Shown here: one piece after another, positions 1 to 8,479 of the stretch
Position numbering within the stretch: the stretch's first letter is position 1
How the letters are laid out: each line of letters opens with the position of its first letter
DNA from: Planctomycetota bacterium
GTDB lineage: Bacteria; Planctomycetota; UBA1135; JACQFD01
Length of the DNA stretch: 64,000 nt
NCBI GenBank assembly: GCA_016792805.1
Contig: JAEUHX010000016.1
Span: forward strand, 51,424 to 115,423
Direction of reading: 5' to 3'
Translations under genes and position numbers: made by a program
Notes under the pieces: model-generated
Told to the model about the DNA's origin: nothing
Database searches by the model: none
Seen by the model: the letters and a program-made list of their open reading frames with translations, nothing else

Positions 1-715
1 TGGGTTCGCGAGCCACGTCGTTGTGCCGGCCCAGGGGCTGTGTGTTGTGCCGGGCGGCGAGCGCGATCCCGCGATGCTGGCGCGCCTCTCCGTGGTGGCC
101 GACGCCGTCTCGACCGCTTACCAAGCCGTGCTCAAAAGTGGACTCTCCAACGATGACTTCGCGGTCAGCATCGGCGTCGGCGGCGTCGGAAACTTTGCCG
201 CACAGATCGCGGCGGCGCGCGGGGCCCGAGTCCTGGCCATCGACGTCGACGACGGGCGCCTCGGCCGGATGCGCGAGCACGGCGCGGAGTGGACTCTGAA
301 TGTTCGCGGGATGGGCACCGACGACATCCGAAAGCGTGTGCGAGAGATTGCAAAAACGTTCGGGCTGCCGCAGACCGAGTGGAAGATCTTTGAGACCTCG
401 GGAACCGGGGCCGGGCAGTCGGCTGCCTGGGCTCTGCTTACTTATGGCGCGGTGCTCTCCGTCGTCGGTTTCCACCCCGGAGACGTCTCCGTCCGACTCT
501 CGAATCTGATGGCGTTCGCCGCGCGCGCGGAAGGAACCTGGGGTTGCCTTCCGGAGCACTTCCCGGCGGTGCTGGAGCTCGTGAGAGAAGGCAGGATCGC
601 GCTCGACCCATTCATTGAGATGCATCCGATGAGCGAGTTGCCCCAGGTGCTGGAGCAGATGAATCGCCACGAGATCACCCGCAGACCTGTCCTTCTTCCC
701 GACTTTGAAAAGTAG
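1..715 (+). CDS. had: 6-hydroxycyclohex-1-ene-1-carbonyl-CoA dehydrogenase (5' end outside the window)
   Basis: This enzyme oxidises 6-hydroxycyclohex-1-ene-1-carbonyl-CoA to the 6-oxo compound with NAD, the second step after ring reduction in anaerobic benzoyl-CoA degradation. Only the C-terminal 237 residues are present; the frame is open to the window edge, so the start lies upstream. It is a medium-chain (zinc-type) alcohol dehydrogenase: the nucleotide-binding fold shows GVGGVGNFAAQ and, after the next strand, an acidic VDD that fits NAD rather than NADP. The family alone would not fix the substrate. The specific call rests on the neighbours: oah starts 2 bp downstream, and dch and bcrCBAD follow in the same operon. 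Confidence 0.85.
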   Translation, partial: GFASHVVVPAQGLCVVPGGERDPAMLARLSVVADAVSTAYQAVLKSGLSNDDFAVSIGVGGVGNFAAQIAAARGARVLAIDVDDGRLGRMREHGAEWTLNVRGMGTDDIRKRVREIAKTFGLPQTEWKIFETSGTGAGQSAAWALLTYGAVLSVVGFHPGDVSVRLSNLMAFAARAEGTWGCLPEHFPAVLELVREGRIALDPFIEMHPMSELPQVLEQMNRHEITRRPVLLPDFEK

Positions 716-717
716 CC

Positions 718-1824
718 ATGCAACATCTCATCAGTCACGATTTGCCTGCGGAGATGCGGTCCGGCAAGGTGCGCTATGAGCAGCGGCCGGCGTTCGACCG
801 CACGGGGCGCGCCGCCGACGGTCTGCACGCCGTTTGGATCACCCTCGACAATCCGCAGCAGCTGAATTCCTACACCACAGAAATGGTGAAGGACGTGATT
901 CTCGCATTTCGGCGCGCCTCCAACGACCGCAGCGCCGTCGCCGTCGTGTTCACAGGAGCCGGGAATCGGGCCTTCTGCTCGGGGGGAAACACGGCGGAGT
1001 ACGCGGAGTATTACGCCGGGCGCCCCCACGAGTACGAACAGTACATGCGGCTCTTCAACGATATGGTGACGTCCATTCTCACATGCGACGCTCCCGTGAT
1101 CTGCCGTGTGAACGGGCTGCGCGTCGGAGGAGGCCAGGAGATCGGCATGGCTTGCGACATCAGCATTGCGAGCGATCTTGCCACATTTGGGCAGGCGGGC
1201 CCCAAGCACGGCTCGGCTCCCGATGGCGGCGCTACGGATTTTTTGCCTCTTTTTGTGGGAATCGAGGAGGCGCTCGTGAGCTGCACCCTCTGCGAACCAT
1301 GGACGGCGTACCAGGCACACCGCCTGCGGCTGATCCACGAGGCCGTGCCGGTCCTCCAGGTCGAAGGAAAAGTGATTGCGAACCCACTTGTGGTTACCGA
1401 CCGCTGGATCGATGACCGCGGGAAGCTCGTGTACGGAGCGCCGCTCGAAGGCGAGCCGCGCGAACGGGGCAAGGCGCTGCTTGCGCGCGGGACGATCGAT
1501 CTTGCACCGCTCGATCGCGCCGTCGATGCACTGGTCACGAAGTTTCTCTATACATTTCCGGGCTGTCTCTCCAAGACCATCGGATCTCTGCGCAAACACA
1601 AACTTTTCCACTGGGATCGAAATAGGGAATCCAACCGGGCGTGGCTTGGATTGAACATGATGACGGAGGCGCGGGCGGGATTCCGAGCGTTCCACGAAGG
1701 CACCGGCGGGGAGCGAGAAGTGGATTTCGTGCGCCTTCGCCAGGCGCTCGCCACCGGTGCGCCTTGGAATGAGGCGCTCACGGATTCGGTCCAGCCGGCT
1801 TCCAGCACGAGCGACCGGCGATGA
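718..1824 (+). CDS. oah: 6-oxocyclohex-1-ene-1-carbonyl-CoA hydrolase
   Basis: Crotonase-superfamily enzyme that adds water and cleaves the ring of 6-oxocyclohex-1-ene-1-carbonyl-CoA, giving 3-hydroxypimelyl-CoA. The 368 residues are long for a simple enoyl-CoA hydratase but match the Oah/BamA family (about 370-380). Crotonase landmarks are visible: an oxyanion-hole segment FCSGGNTAEYAEYY near residue 85 and VGGGQEIGMACDISIAS near residue 137, followed by GQAGPKHGSAPDGGATDFLP, a stretch characteristic of this subfamily. The stop codon overlaps the next start by 4 bp (ATGA), which implies translational coupling. It sits between had and dch, as the pathway predicts. Confidence 0.92.
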   Translation: MQHLISHDLPAEMRSGKVRYEQRPAFDRTGRAADGLHAVWITLDNPQQLNSYTTEMVKDVILAFRRASNDRSAVAVVFTGAGNRAFCSGGNTAEYAEYYAGRPHEYEQYMRLFNDMVTSILTCDAPVICRVNGLRVGGGQEIGMACDISIASDLATFGQAGPKHGSAPDGGATDFLPLFVGIEEALVSCTLCEPWTAYQAHRLRLIHEAVPVLQVEGKVIANPLVVTDRWIDDRGKLVYGAPLEGEPRERGKALLARGTIDLAPLDRAVDALVTKFLYTFPGCLSKTIGSLRKHKLFHWDRNRESNRAWLGLNMMTEARAGFRAFHEGTGGEREVDFVRLRQALATGAPWNEALTDSVQPASSTSDRR

Positions 1825-2303
1825 AGGCCGACGACGCCGTCGATCTGCGGATTCGCGCGCTTCGAAAAGAGGATGTCGGCGCCATTGCGCGCATCGATGC
1901 CAAGCACACAGGCAAGTTGAAGCGGCGCTGGTGGGAAGATGTTATCTCTCGCCACGTCGCGGGCGGCGGCGCATCGCGCAACCGAGTCGGGCTTGTCGCC
2001 GTCGAGGCCGGCTCAGAGCAGGTGGAAGGCTATCTGCTCGGTCAGGTTCGAGCGTTCGAGTTCGGATCAGAGCCGTGCGGCTGGATTTATGCCATCGGAG
2101 TACGTCCCGATCGGCTGCGCGCCGGAGTCGCGAGCGCGCTTCTCGACCGTGCGCGACAGATCTTCCACGAACGCAAAGTGCAAGTGGTGCGCACCATGGT
2201 GCGACGTGAGGATGTTCCCGTTCTCACCTTTTTCCGAAGCCGCGGATTTGCGGCCGGACCCTTCGTCGAGCTCGAGCTTTCGACAAATAGTGAGGGCACA
2301 TGA
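1821..2303 (+). CDS. GNAT-family N-acetyltransferase inside the benzoyl-CoA operon
   Basis: A 160-residue single-domain GNAT. The acetyl-CoA binding loop is recognisable as IGVRPDRLRAGVASALL near residues 93-109, after a beta-strand bearing GWIYAIGV. The start and stop both overlap the neighbouring genes by 4 bp (ATGA), so it is embedded in the operon rather than inserted by chance. It resembles the GNAT at the downstream end of the same cluster throughout its length. The substrate is unknown. By analogy with the R. palustris GNAT BadL, it may acetylate an aromatic amine or a protein lysine and so tune the pathway; that is inference. It has no catalytic place in the benzoyl-CoA pathway itself. 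Confidence 0.8.
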   Translation: MKADDAVDLRIRALRKEDVGAIARIDAKHTGKLKRRWWEDVISRHVAGGGASRNRVGLVAVEAGSEQVEGYLLGQVRAFEFGSEPCGWIYAIGVRPDRLRAGVASALLDRARQIFHERKVQVVRTMVRREDVPVLTFFRSRGFAAGPFVELELSTNSEGT

Positions 2304-3076
2304 GTACGATTCATCCTCCGGTTCGCCTCTCCTTCGAAGAGGAGGGGTCCTTGGCCCGCATCATCCTCAATCGGCCCAAGGGGAACGTGCTCGACGCGGC
2401 CATGGTCGAAGCCGTCCGGGGCGCGATCCGCGAGATCTCCGCGCAGGAGCGATGCTGCACGATCCTATTTGAGGGACAAGGAGCTCACTTTTCCTACGGG
2501 GCCTCCGTTGAGGAGCACCGGAAGGACGAGGCTGAGTCGATGCTCTCGCGCTTCCATGCGCTCTTCCTGGAGCTGTCCGCGTCGCGGCGGGTTTGTCTTG
2601 CGGCCGTGCGCGGATTTGTGCTCGGCGGCGGGCTCGAGCTGGCCGCCTACTGCCACCGAGTCTTCGCGGCTCAAGATGCCAAGATGGGCTGTCCCGAGAT
2701 CAGCCTGGGCGTCTTCGCCCCGCTCGCCTCCATCGTGCTGCCGCGCCGAGCCGGGCAAGCGCGCGCCGATGATTTGTTGCTCTCCGGCCGCACCGTTTCG
2801 GCGGACGAAGCGCTCGCCATTGGGCTCGCCGATGCCGTGTCGGCCGACCCTGCGGCGGCTGCCATCGCCTGGCACCGGGAGCAGCTTCAGCAGAAATCGG
2901 CGGCTGCTCTGCGTTGCGCCGTGGCGGCGGCCCGCTGGGAGTTCGACCGCGCGCTCTCGGCGCAGCTTCCCGCCCTCGAGCGGTTCTATGTCTCCGAGCT
3001 GATGGAGACCCAGGATGCCGGCGAAGGAATTGAGGCATTTCTACAAAAACGAAAAGCAACTTGGGTGCACCGATGA
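2300..3076 (+). CDS. dch: cyclohexa-1,5-diene-1-carbonyl-CoA hydratase
   Basis: Hydrates the dienoyl-CoA made by benzoyl-CoA reductase to 6-hydroxycyclohex-1-ene-1-carbonyl-CoA. The 258 residues equal the usual Dch length. The sequence carries segments that I recognise from Thauera Dch: HFSYGASVEEH near residue 64, LGGGLELAAYCHRVFAAQDA near residue 111, PEISLGVFAPLAS, and a C-terminal end of the KRKATW type. It overlaps the GNAT upstream and bcrC downstream by 4 bp each. The combination of crotonase fold, family-specific motifs and position makes this one of the firmest assignments in the window. Confidence 0.93.
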   Translation: MSTIHPPVRLSFEEEGSLARIILNRPKGNVLDAAMVEAVRGAIREISAQERCCTILFEGQGAHFSYGASVEEHRKDEAESMLSRFHALFLELSASRRVCLAAVRGFVLGGGLELAAYCHRVFAAQDAKMGCPEISLGVFAPLASIVLPRRAGQARADDLLLSGRTVSADEALAIGLADAVSADPAAAAIAWHREQLQQKSAAALRCAVAAARWEFDRALSAQLPALERFYVSELMETQDAGEGIEAFLQKRKATWVHR

Positions 3077-4248
3077 CCGCGACGAACCCTGGAACCGAAC
3101 TGCAAGCTCTTGTGTCGCGCGCTGAGGATCTGGCCCATGACGTGACGCTGCGCGCCGTGAGGGAGTGGAAGGCTGCTGAGCCGAGTCGGAAGGCGATCGG
3201 CTACATGCCCGTGTATGTGCCGCGCGAGATCATTCATGCGGCGGGGATGCTCCCGGTGGGAGTGTTTGGCGCAGGCGAGAGCGTCGAGATCGTGAAAGGG
3301 GACGCGTTCTTCCAAAGCTACATTTGTCACATTCCGCGCAGCGTTCTCGACCTTGCACTTCGAGGCGCCCTCGATTGCCTCGACGGCATGCTCTTTCCGA
3401 GCACATGCGACGTGATCCGCAATCTCTCTGGAATGTGGCAGATGCTGTTTCCGCAGAAGTACGTTCACTATATCGACTTGCCTCAGGATCCGAGCCCCGG
3501 GCTCGGCGGCGCATTCTTCGCGCGCGAGATGCGCCAGATCGCCGACGACCTCGGCCGCATGGGAGGGACCCCGGTGACCGATGGGCGGCTGCGGGCCTCG
3601 ATCGCCGCCTACAACGAGAATCGCCGCCTCGTAGAAGAGCTATATCAGCTGCGCCGGTCCCAATTCTGGCTTGCGCCCGCTTCGGAGGTATATGTACTTC
3701 TTCGTGCGGGGAATGTGCTCCCCGTCGAAGAGCACACGAAGCTGCTCGCGGAGTATTTGACTCTTGCTCGTCAATCGGGGAGGCATCCGGTCGACATGGC
3801 CCGCGTCGCGATCCGGGGCTGTTTCTGTGAGCAGCCGCCCGTCGACCTCATTCGCACTCTGGAGCGCGCCGGCTGCACCATCGTGGACGATGACTGGCTC
3901 ATCCACTCGCGGTGGCCGCGCGGATCCGTCGACGCGCAGGGCGACCCGTTCGAAGCTCTCTCGAGTGCTTTTCTTTACAGGAGCCCGAGCTGTCCGTCGC
4001 TCTATCGTGCTCACGAGAGGAAGGGCGCATCGCTCGTTGCCGACGCGCGCGAGGCGCGCGCGGAAGGAGTGATCTTCGCGTCCGCGAGCTTCTGCGATCC
4101 GGCGCTGCTCGACCAGCCCATGACGATGGCCGCGGTGAAGCAGGCGGAGATTCCGTGCACCGCGTTTTTGTATGCAGAGAACACAGGCCAATTCCAGCCG
4201 ATCCGCGAGCAGGCGGGCACTTTCGCCGACGCTATCAAGCTTTCCTAA
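3073..4248 (+). CDS. bcrC: benzoyl-CoA reductase (class I) subunit C
   Basis: One of the two substrate-binding subunits of ATP-dependent benzoyl-CoA reductase, homologous to the 2-hydroxyglutaryl-CoA dehydratase subunits. The 391 residues match BcrC/BadD. Family landmarks are YMPVYVPREIIHAAGMLP near residue 45, FFQSYICHIPRS near residue 78, MLFPSTCDVIRNLSGMW near residue 105 and a C-terminal GQFQPIREQAGTFADAIK. Cysteines in SYICHIP, STCDVI and ASFCDP are candidate iron-sulfur ligands. I chose the ATG that overlaps the dch stop (ATGA); a TTG four codons upstream is also in frame. The motif set resembles the Thauera/Rhodopseudomonas type more than the Azoarcus Bzd type. Confidence 0.95.
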   Translation: MTATNPGTELQALVSRAEDLAHDVTLRAVREWKAAEPSRKAIGYMPVYVPREIIHAAGMLPVGVFGAGESVEIVKGDAFFQSYICHIPRSVLDLALRGALDCLDGMLFPSTCDVIRNLSGMWQMLFPQKYVHYIDLPQDPSPGLGGAFFAREMRQIADDLGRMGGTPVTDGRLRASIAAYNENRRLVEELYQLRRSQFWLAPASEVYVLLRAGNVLPVEEHTKLLAEYLTLARQSGRHPVDMARVAIRGCFCEQPPVDLIRTLERAGCTIVDDDWLIHSRWPRGSVDAQGDPFEALSSAFLYRSPSCPSLYRAHERKGASLVADAREARAEGVIFASASFCDPALLDQPMTMAAVKQAEIPCTAFLYAENTGQFQPIREQAGTFADAIKLS

Positions 4249-4257
4249 GGAGTGACC

Positions 4258-5541
4258 ATGAGCTCCATCGCAACGCTCAAAGATCCGAGCCAAGAACGGC
4301 AGAAGCAAATGATCGCTGGGCACTTCACGCGCCTCGCCAAGGCGAAGGAGTCGGGCCGCAAGGTGGTCTCAACCTTCGTGCCCGGAAATCTCACGGAGCT
4401 GCTCCTCTCTTTCGATCTTCTTCCGATTCTTCCGGAGATCAACGCGCTGCAGTCCGGAATGCGGCAGCGCTCCGCCGAGTTTATACAGAAAGCGGAGAAG
4501 ATCGGCCATTCCGAGGATGTGTGTGCCTACGTTAAATGTGACTTGGGGATGCTCGAGTCGGGGAACGTCGGTCCGACCGGAGAGGTGCTTCCCCGGCCGG
4601 ATTTGCTGCTTCTCTCCTACACGGGCTGTTTCACCTTCTTGAAGTGGTTCGAGCTGCTCAAGGAGTCCACTGATGCGCCGGTGGCGATGCTTCAGGTTCC
4701 CTACCAGGGAGGCGGCCGGGCGACGCCCGAAATGCGCGATTACGTCGTGCGACAGCTCCGAGAAGTGATCATTCCCGCGCTCGAGCGAGTCTCCGGCAAG
4801 AAATACGATGAGGACCGGCTGAAGGAACTGCTGGCGCGCTCCGCCAAGGCTGAGGACGATCTAGTGTGGGTCCTGGAGTCGGCGAAGCACCGGCCTTCGC
4901 CGATCGACGCCTACTTCGGCGCGGTGTATTACGTGGGGCCGATCTTCTCGGCATTCCGCGGCACGGAAGACGCGCTTCACTATTACCGCGAGCTGCGGGA
5001 GGAAGTGGAAGATCGGATTCGGCGCAAAGAGGGACCGATCACGCCGGATGGCCCCATGGGCGAACAGCGGTTCCGGCTGGTCGTCGAAGGTCCTCCCAAC
5101 TGGACGAGCTTCCGCGAGATGTGGAAGATGTTCCATTCCGAGGGAGCGGTCGTCGTGGCTTCAACATATACCAAAGTAGGCGGCGTTTATGACGACGGCT
5201 TCCGCCACGACCCCAACCGGCCGCTCGAGTCGCTCGCGGAATACTGCCTCGGCTGCTACACCAATCGAAACCTGCCGACGCGCGCCTCCATGATCGCGCG
5301 ATATGTGCAGGACTACCACGCTGACGGATTTCTTGTGCACTCCGTCAAGTCATGCGACTCCTTCTCGGCAGGGCAGCTGCTGATTCTGCGCGACGTGGAG
5401 GCGAAGACGGGGAAGCCGGGCGGGTTCTTCGAGAGTGACCTCGTCGATCCCCGGTACTTCTCCGCTGCGAATATCAAAAATCGCGTCGAGAGCTATCTTC
5501 AGATGATCGAGCAGCGGCGCTCGAAGGTGGTGGCGTCATGA
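4258..5541 (+). CDS. bcrB: benzoyl-CoA reductase (class I) subunit B
   Basis: Second substrate-binding subunit of benzoyl-CoA reductase, partner of BcrC in holding benzoyl-CoA and the catalytic iron-sulfur clusters. It is 427 residues long, close to other BcrB/BadE proteins. Visible features are the N-terminal NLTELLLSFDLLPILPEIN, the cysteine pair in EDVCAYVKCDLG near residue 85, and CLGCYTNRNLP plus SVKSCDSFSAGQL toward the C-terminus, which supply further cysteines. The ATG is preceded by AAGGAG at 5 bp spacing; an in-frame GTG two codons earlier has no such site. It starts 9 bp after the bcrC stop, the largest gap in the bcr genes, and ends in a 4 bp overlap with bcrA. Confidence 0.95.
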   Translation: MSSIATLKDPSQERQKQMIAGHFTRLAKAKESGRKVVSTFVPGNLTELLLSFDLLPILPEINALQSGMRQRSAEFIQKAEKIGHSEDVCAYVKCDLGMLESGNVGPTGEVLPRPDLLLLSYTGCFTFLKWFELLKESTDAPVAMLQVPYQGGGRATPEMRDYVVRQLREVIIPALERVSGKKYDEDRLKELLARSAKAEDDLVWVLESAKHRPSPIDAYFGAVYYVGPIFSAFRGTEDALHYYRELREEVEDRIRRKEGPITPDGPMGEQRFRLVVEGPPNWTSFREMWKMFHSEGAVVVASTYTKVGGVYDDGFRHDPNRPLESLAEYCLGCYTNRNLPTRASMIARYVQDYHADGFLVHSVKSCDSFSAGQLLILRDVEAKTGKPGGFFESDLVDPRYFSAANIKNRVESYLQMIEQRRSKVVAS

Positions 5542-6869
5542 GGTGCGCAGTCGGAATCGATCTCGGCTCGACCACTACTAAGTCCGTCGTGCTGGGAGAG
5601 GACGGGCGGATCCTGGGGCGGGGTATCACTAATAGCCGCAGCAATTATGACGTCGCATGCGCCGTCGCAAGGCGCGAGGCGTTCGACGACGTGCGGCGCA
5701 CGCTTTGCGCCGGCGCCCTCGCGCGGACGGAGTTGCCCGCGGCGGATCGGCCGGCTTTTCTGGAGCGCTTGCGCCGCGGTTTCCAGCTTTCACAGTATCT
5801 CGTGCAGCTTGGAGCGCTGCGGGAGTTTGCCAGCGCGGAGTTGCCCGCCGTCGAAGCTCTCTTCGCAGGCTCGAGGCTCGGACCGGCTCTTTCACGAATC
5901 CTCGACGCGCTCGAGGCAGGGGCACCGGCTCTCTTTGCGCCGGATGCTCCTCGGCGATCGGACTTCTTTCGGGACACGGCCGCCAGCGAGTATCACAAAT
6001 TAGCGCAGAGCATCGCTTCGCCTCAGCAGCCCTTCGAGGCGCTGCTCGGCGTATTCGACAAGGCGATTCTGAAAGTGGAGAACCGCGATATCGATATTCC
6101 TTTCGCAGAAGGCGCCGGCAGGGCGATCGATCGAGCGATTCTGCAGAGCTGCCTGCCGACTCGGACGATGGCGGAAAGCATTCGCGCAGTCCTTACAGAA
6201 GTGTACGAACACCCGCTGGAGGTCGTCGCTTCCGTCGGCACGGGCTATGGCCGCGCCCGGCTACCGTTCCCGAAGGAGCAGATCCGTTCGGAGATCCTCT
6301 GCCACGGGCTCGGAGCCCATGCCATGTTCCCCGGCACTGCGACCGTGCTCGACATCGGAGGCCAAGATACAAAAGCGATCCAAGTCGACGGCGACGGAAT
6401 TGTGACAAGCTTTCAGATGAATGACCGCTGCGCCGCCGGATGCGGCCGCTATCTCGGCTACATTGCCGATGAGATGGATCTTGGGCTTCACGAGCTCTCG
6501 CCGCTCGCGGAGAAGTCAACGCGGCCAGTGCGCATCACCTCGACCTGTACGGTATTCGCCGGGGCGGAGATTCGCGATCGGCTGACGCTCGGCCAGCGGC
6601 GCGAGGACGTCCTCGCTGGGCTTCACCGCGCCGTCATTCTGCGTGCGATGGCGCTTCTTGCCCGATCGGGCGGCGTCCGAAACGAGCTCACATTTACTGG
6701 GGGAGTAGCAAAGAATTCAACCGCGGAAAGGGTCCTTCGCCAGCTCATCTCCGAGAATTATGGAGATATCACAATGAATGTTTCTCCCGACTCCATCTAT
6801 ACGGGCGCCCTCGGCGCTGCGCTCTTCGCTTCGCGCATGGCGTTGGCGCGGGAGGAGGCGGCCGCATGA
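5538..6869 (+). CDS. bcrA: benzoyl-CoA reductase (class I) ATPase subunit A
   Basis: ASKHA-fold ATPase subunit that, with BcrD, couples ATP hydrolysis to low-potential electron transfer from ferredoxin to BcrBC. The phosphate-binding loop is GIDLGSTTTKSVVLGEDG at residues 6-23. The bridging [4Fe-4S] cluster ligand motif is CAAGCGRYLG near residue 299, and the second cysteine is in STCTVFAGAE near residue 335. At 443 residues it is longer than BcrD and shorter Bzd-type ATPase subunits, and matches the Thauera-type extended BcrA. The insertion at roughly residues 45-215 carries the extra length. ATGA overlaps join it to bcrB and bcrD. Confidence 0.95.
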   Translation: MRCAVGIDLGSTTTKSVVLGEDGRILGRGITNSRSNYDVACAVARREAFDDVRRTLCAGALARTELPAADRPAFLERLRRGFQLSQYLVQLGALREFASAELPAVEALFAGSRLGPALSRILDALEAGAPALFAPDAPRRSDFFRDTAASEYHKLAQSIASPQQPFEALLGVFDKAILKVENRDIDIPFAEGAGRAIDRAILQSCLPTRTMAESIRAVLTEVYEHPLEVVASVGTGYGRARLPFPKEQIRSEILCHGLGAHAMFPGTATVLDIGGQDTKAIQVDGDGIVTSFQMNDRCAAGCGRYLGYIADEMDLGLHELSPLAEKSTRPVRITSTCTVFAGAEIRDRLTLGQRREDVLAGLHRAVILRAMALLARSGGVRNELTFTGGVAKNSTAERVLRQLISENYGDITMNVSPDSIYTGALGAALFASRMALAREEAAA

Positions 6870-7720
6870 GCTCCGAAATTCTGACTGCCGGAATTGATGT
6901 GGGCTCGAGTGCGGTGAAAGCCCTGGTGATCCGAACGCGAGAAGGATCGCCAGCAGAGTGGCTCGGATTTGCTACCGAGCGGCTCCGCCACCGCGACGTG
7001 GCGCAGGTGATCGGCTCGGCCTTCGATGGCGCCTTGTCGGCCGCGCGTCTCGATCGCGGCCAGCTCGCTTATATAGCAACTACCGGTGAGGGTGAGAAAG
7101 TTGAGCTGCGCACGGGCCATTTCTATGGAATGACGGCCCATGGCCGCGGCGGGCTTGAGCTCGTCCCCGGCGCGAGCGCGGTGCTCGACGTCGGCGCCCT
7201 TCACGCGCGCGCCATCGTCATCGACGCCCGCGGCCGCGTCGTACGGTACCGCATGACGAGCCAATGCGCGTCGGGCTCCGGCCAGTTCCTGGAGAATATT
7301 GCACGCTACCTCGGCGTGGCCCTGGAGGAGATCGGACCCCTGTCGCTGACCTCCAACGCACCGGAGAAGTGCTCCAGTATTTGTGCAGTGCTTGCGGAGA
7401 CCGACGTGATCAACATGGTCTCTCGCGGCATTACAGTACCCAATATTCTCAAAGGGATTCACCTATCGATGGCGGGTCGATTTGTGAAGCTTCTCGAGGC
7501 CGCGGCGGCGACGGGAACGGTGGCGCTCACGGGAGGCCTGGCGGCCGACGTCGGCCTCGCGGCGGCGCTCGCTGAAGAGGCAGCGCGGAGTAAGACCGCG
7601 CTCCGATTCCAATCGACGCCGCCTGCGATCTATGCGGGCGCTCTCGGCGCTGCGCTCTGGGGCGCGTACCGGCATCGGAAGCTCGGATCCATCGGCGCGC
7701 CGATCCCGGCCGTCGTGTGA
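6866..7720 (+). CDS. bcrD: benzoyl-CoA reductase (class I) ATPase subunit D
   Basis: Smaller ASKHA ATPase subunit, 284 residues, equal to BcrD/BadG length. The nucleotide loop is GIDVGSSAVKALVI at residues 9-22. Cluster-ligand cysteines occur in CASGSGQFLENIARYLGV near residue 134 and CSSICAVLAETDV near residue 169, as in the 2-hydroxyglutaryl-CoA dehydratase activator. The heterodimer BcrAD would share one [4Fe-4S] cluster. The start overlaps the bcrA stop by 4 bp. In several known clusters a ferredoxin gene lies next to bcr; none is found here, so the electron donor must be encoded elsewhere. Confidence 0.95.
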   Translation: MSSEILTAGIDVGSSAVKALVIRTREGSPAEWLGFATERLRHRDVAQVIGSAFDGALSAARLDRGQLAYIATTGEGEKVELRTGHFYGMTAHGRGGLELVPGASAVLDVGALHARAIVIDARGRVVRYRMTSQCASGSGQFLENIARYLGVALEEIGPLSLTSNAPEKCSSICAVLAETDVINMVSRGITVPNILKGIHLSMAGRFVKLLEAAAATGTVALTGGLAADVGLAAALAEEAARSKTALRFQSTPPAIYAGALGAALWGAYRHRKLGSIGAPIPAVV

Positions 7721-7725
7721 ACACC

Positions 7726-8442
7726 ATGGCCGATCTTTGCTTCGACGGAAAAGTGGTCCTCGTAACCGGCGGCGCGCGCGGCATCGGCGCGGCGACGGCG
7801 GCGGCCTTCGAAGCCCGCGGCGCTCGCGTTTTCCGGCTCGATCGGGAGGCGCCGAGATCCGCGGTGTCGGGGTTCCTTCAAGCGGATGTCACCCAAGCGG
7901 GCGATGTGGCGCGCGCGGTCGCCGAAGCGGCGCGGCTCGGCGGTGGACTTGACGTTGTCGTGGCCTGCGCAGGGATCACGCGAGACGGCGTTCTATGGAA
8001 AACCACAGAAGCAGACTGGACCGCCGTGCTCGCGGTGAACTTGACCGGCACCTTCCATCTATTGCATGCGGCCATCCCCCATCTGCGCGCGCGCGGCGCA
8101 GGATCCATTGTGCTCGTTTCGTCCATCAACGGTGAGCGCGGTAAGTTCGGCCAGTCGAGCTACGCCGCCAGCAAGGCGGGGGTCATCGGACTTGCCAAGT
8201 CGGCCGCCCGCGAGCTCGGCGCGTTCCACATTCGCGTCAATGTGGTCGCTCCGGGCTGGATCGACACCGAGATGACACGCGGCCTTGCGCCGGAGCACCG
8301 TGACCGGGCCGCTCAAGAATCGGCGCTCGGTCGGGTTGGCGCTCCGGAGGATGTCGCCGCCGCCATCTTGTTCTTGTCGTCCGATCTCGCCGCCCACGTC
8401 ACTGGGCAGGTGCTGCGCGTCGACGGCGGGCAATATCTGTGA
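7726..8442 (+). CDS. short-chain dehydrogenase/reductase (FabG-like)
   Basis: NAD(P)-dependent oxidoreductase of the classical SDR family, 238 residues from the ATG. The cofactor motif TGGARGIG lies at residues 14-21, the NAG-like motif reads VVACAGIT, the active-site Ser is in VLVSSINGERG, and the catalytic YAASK is near residue 145. The C-terminal VTGQVLRVDGGQYL is typical. A GTG three codons earlier overlaps the bcrD stop and may be the real start. It is the last gene of the coupled block. Because Oah yields 3-hydroxypimelyl-CoA, oxidation to 3-oxopimelyl-CoA is an attractive job for it, but that is inference from position; a general 3-oxoacyl reductase is equally compatible with the sequence. 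Confidence 0.85.
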   Translation: MADLCFDGKVVLVTGGARGIGAATAAAFEARGARVFRLDREAPRSAVSGFLQADVTQAGDVARAVAEAARLGGGLDVVVACAGITRDGVLWKTTEADWTAVLAVNLTGTFHLLHAAIPHLRARGAGSIVLVSSINGERGKFGQSSYAASKAGVIGLAKSAARELGAFHIRVNVVAPGWIDTEMTRGLAPEHRDRAAQESALGRVGAPEDVAAAILFLSSDLAAHVTGQVLRVDGGQYL

Positions 8443-8479
8443 CTCCCATTGTTATGAAGAGTAAACTACAAAGAATCGC

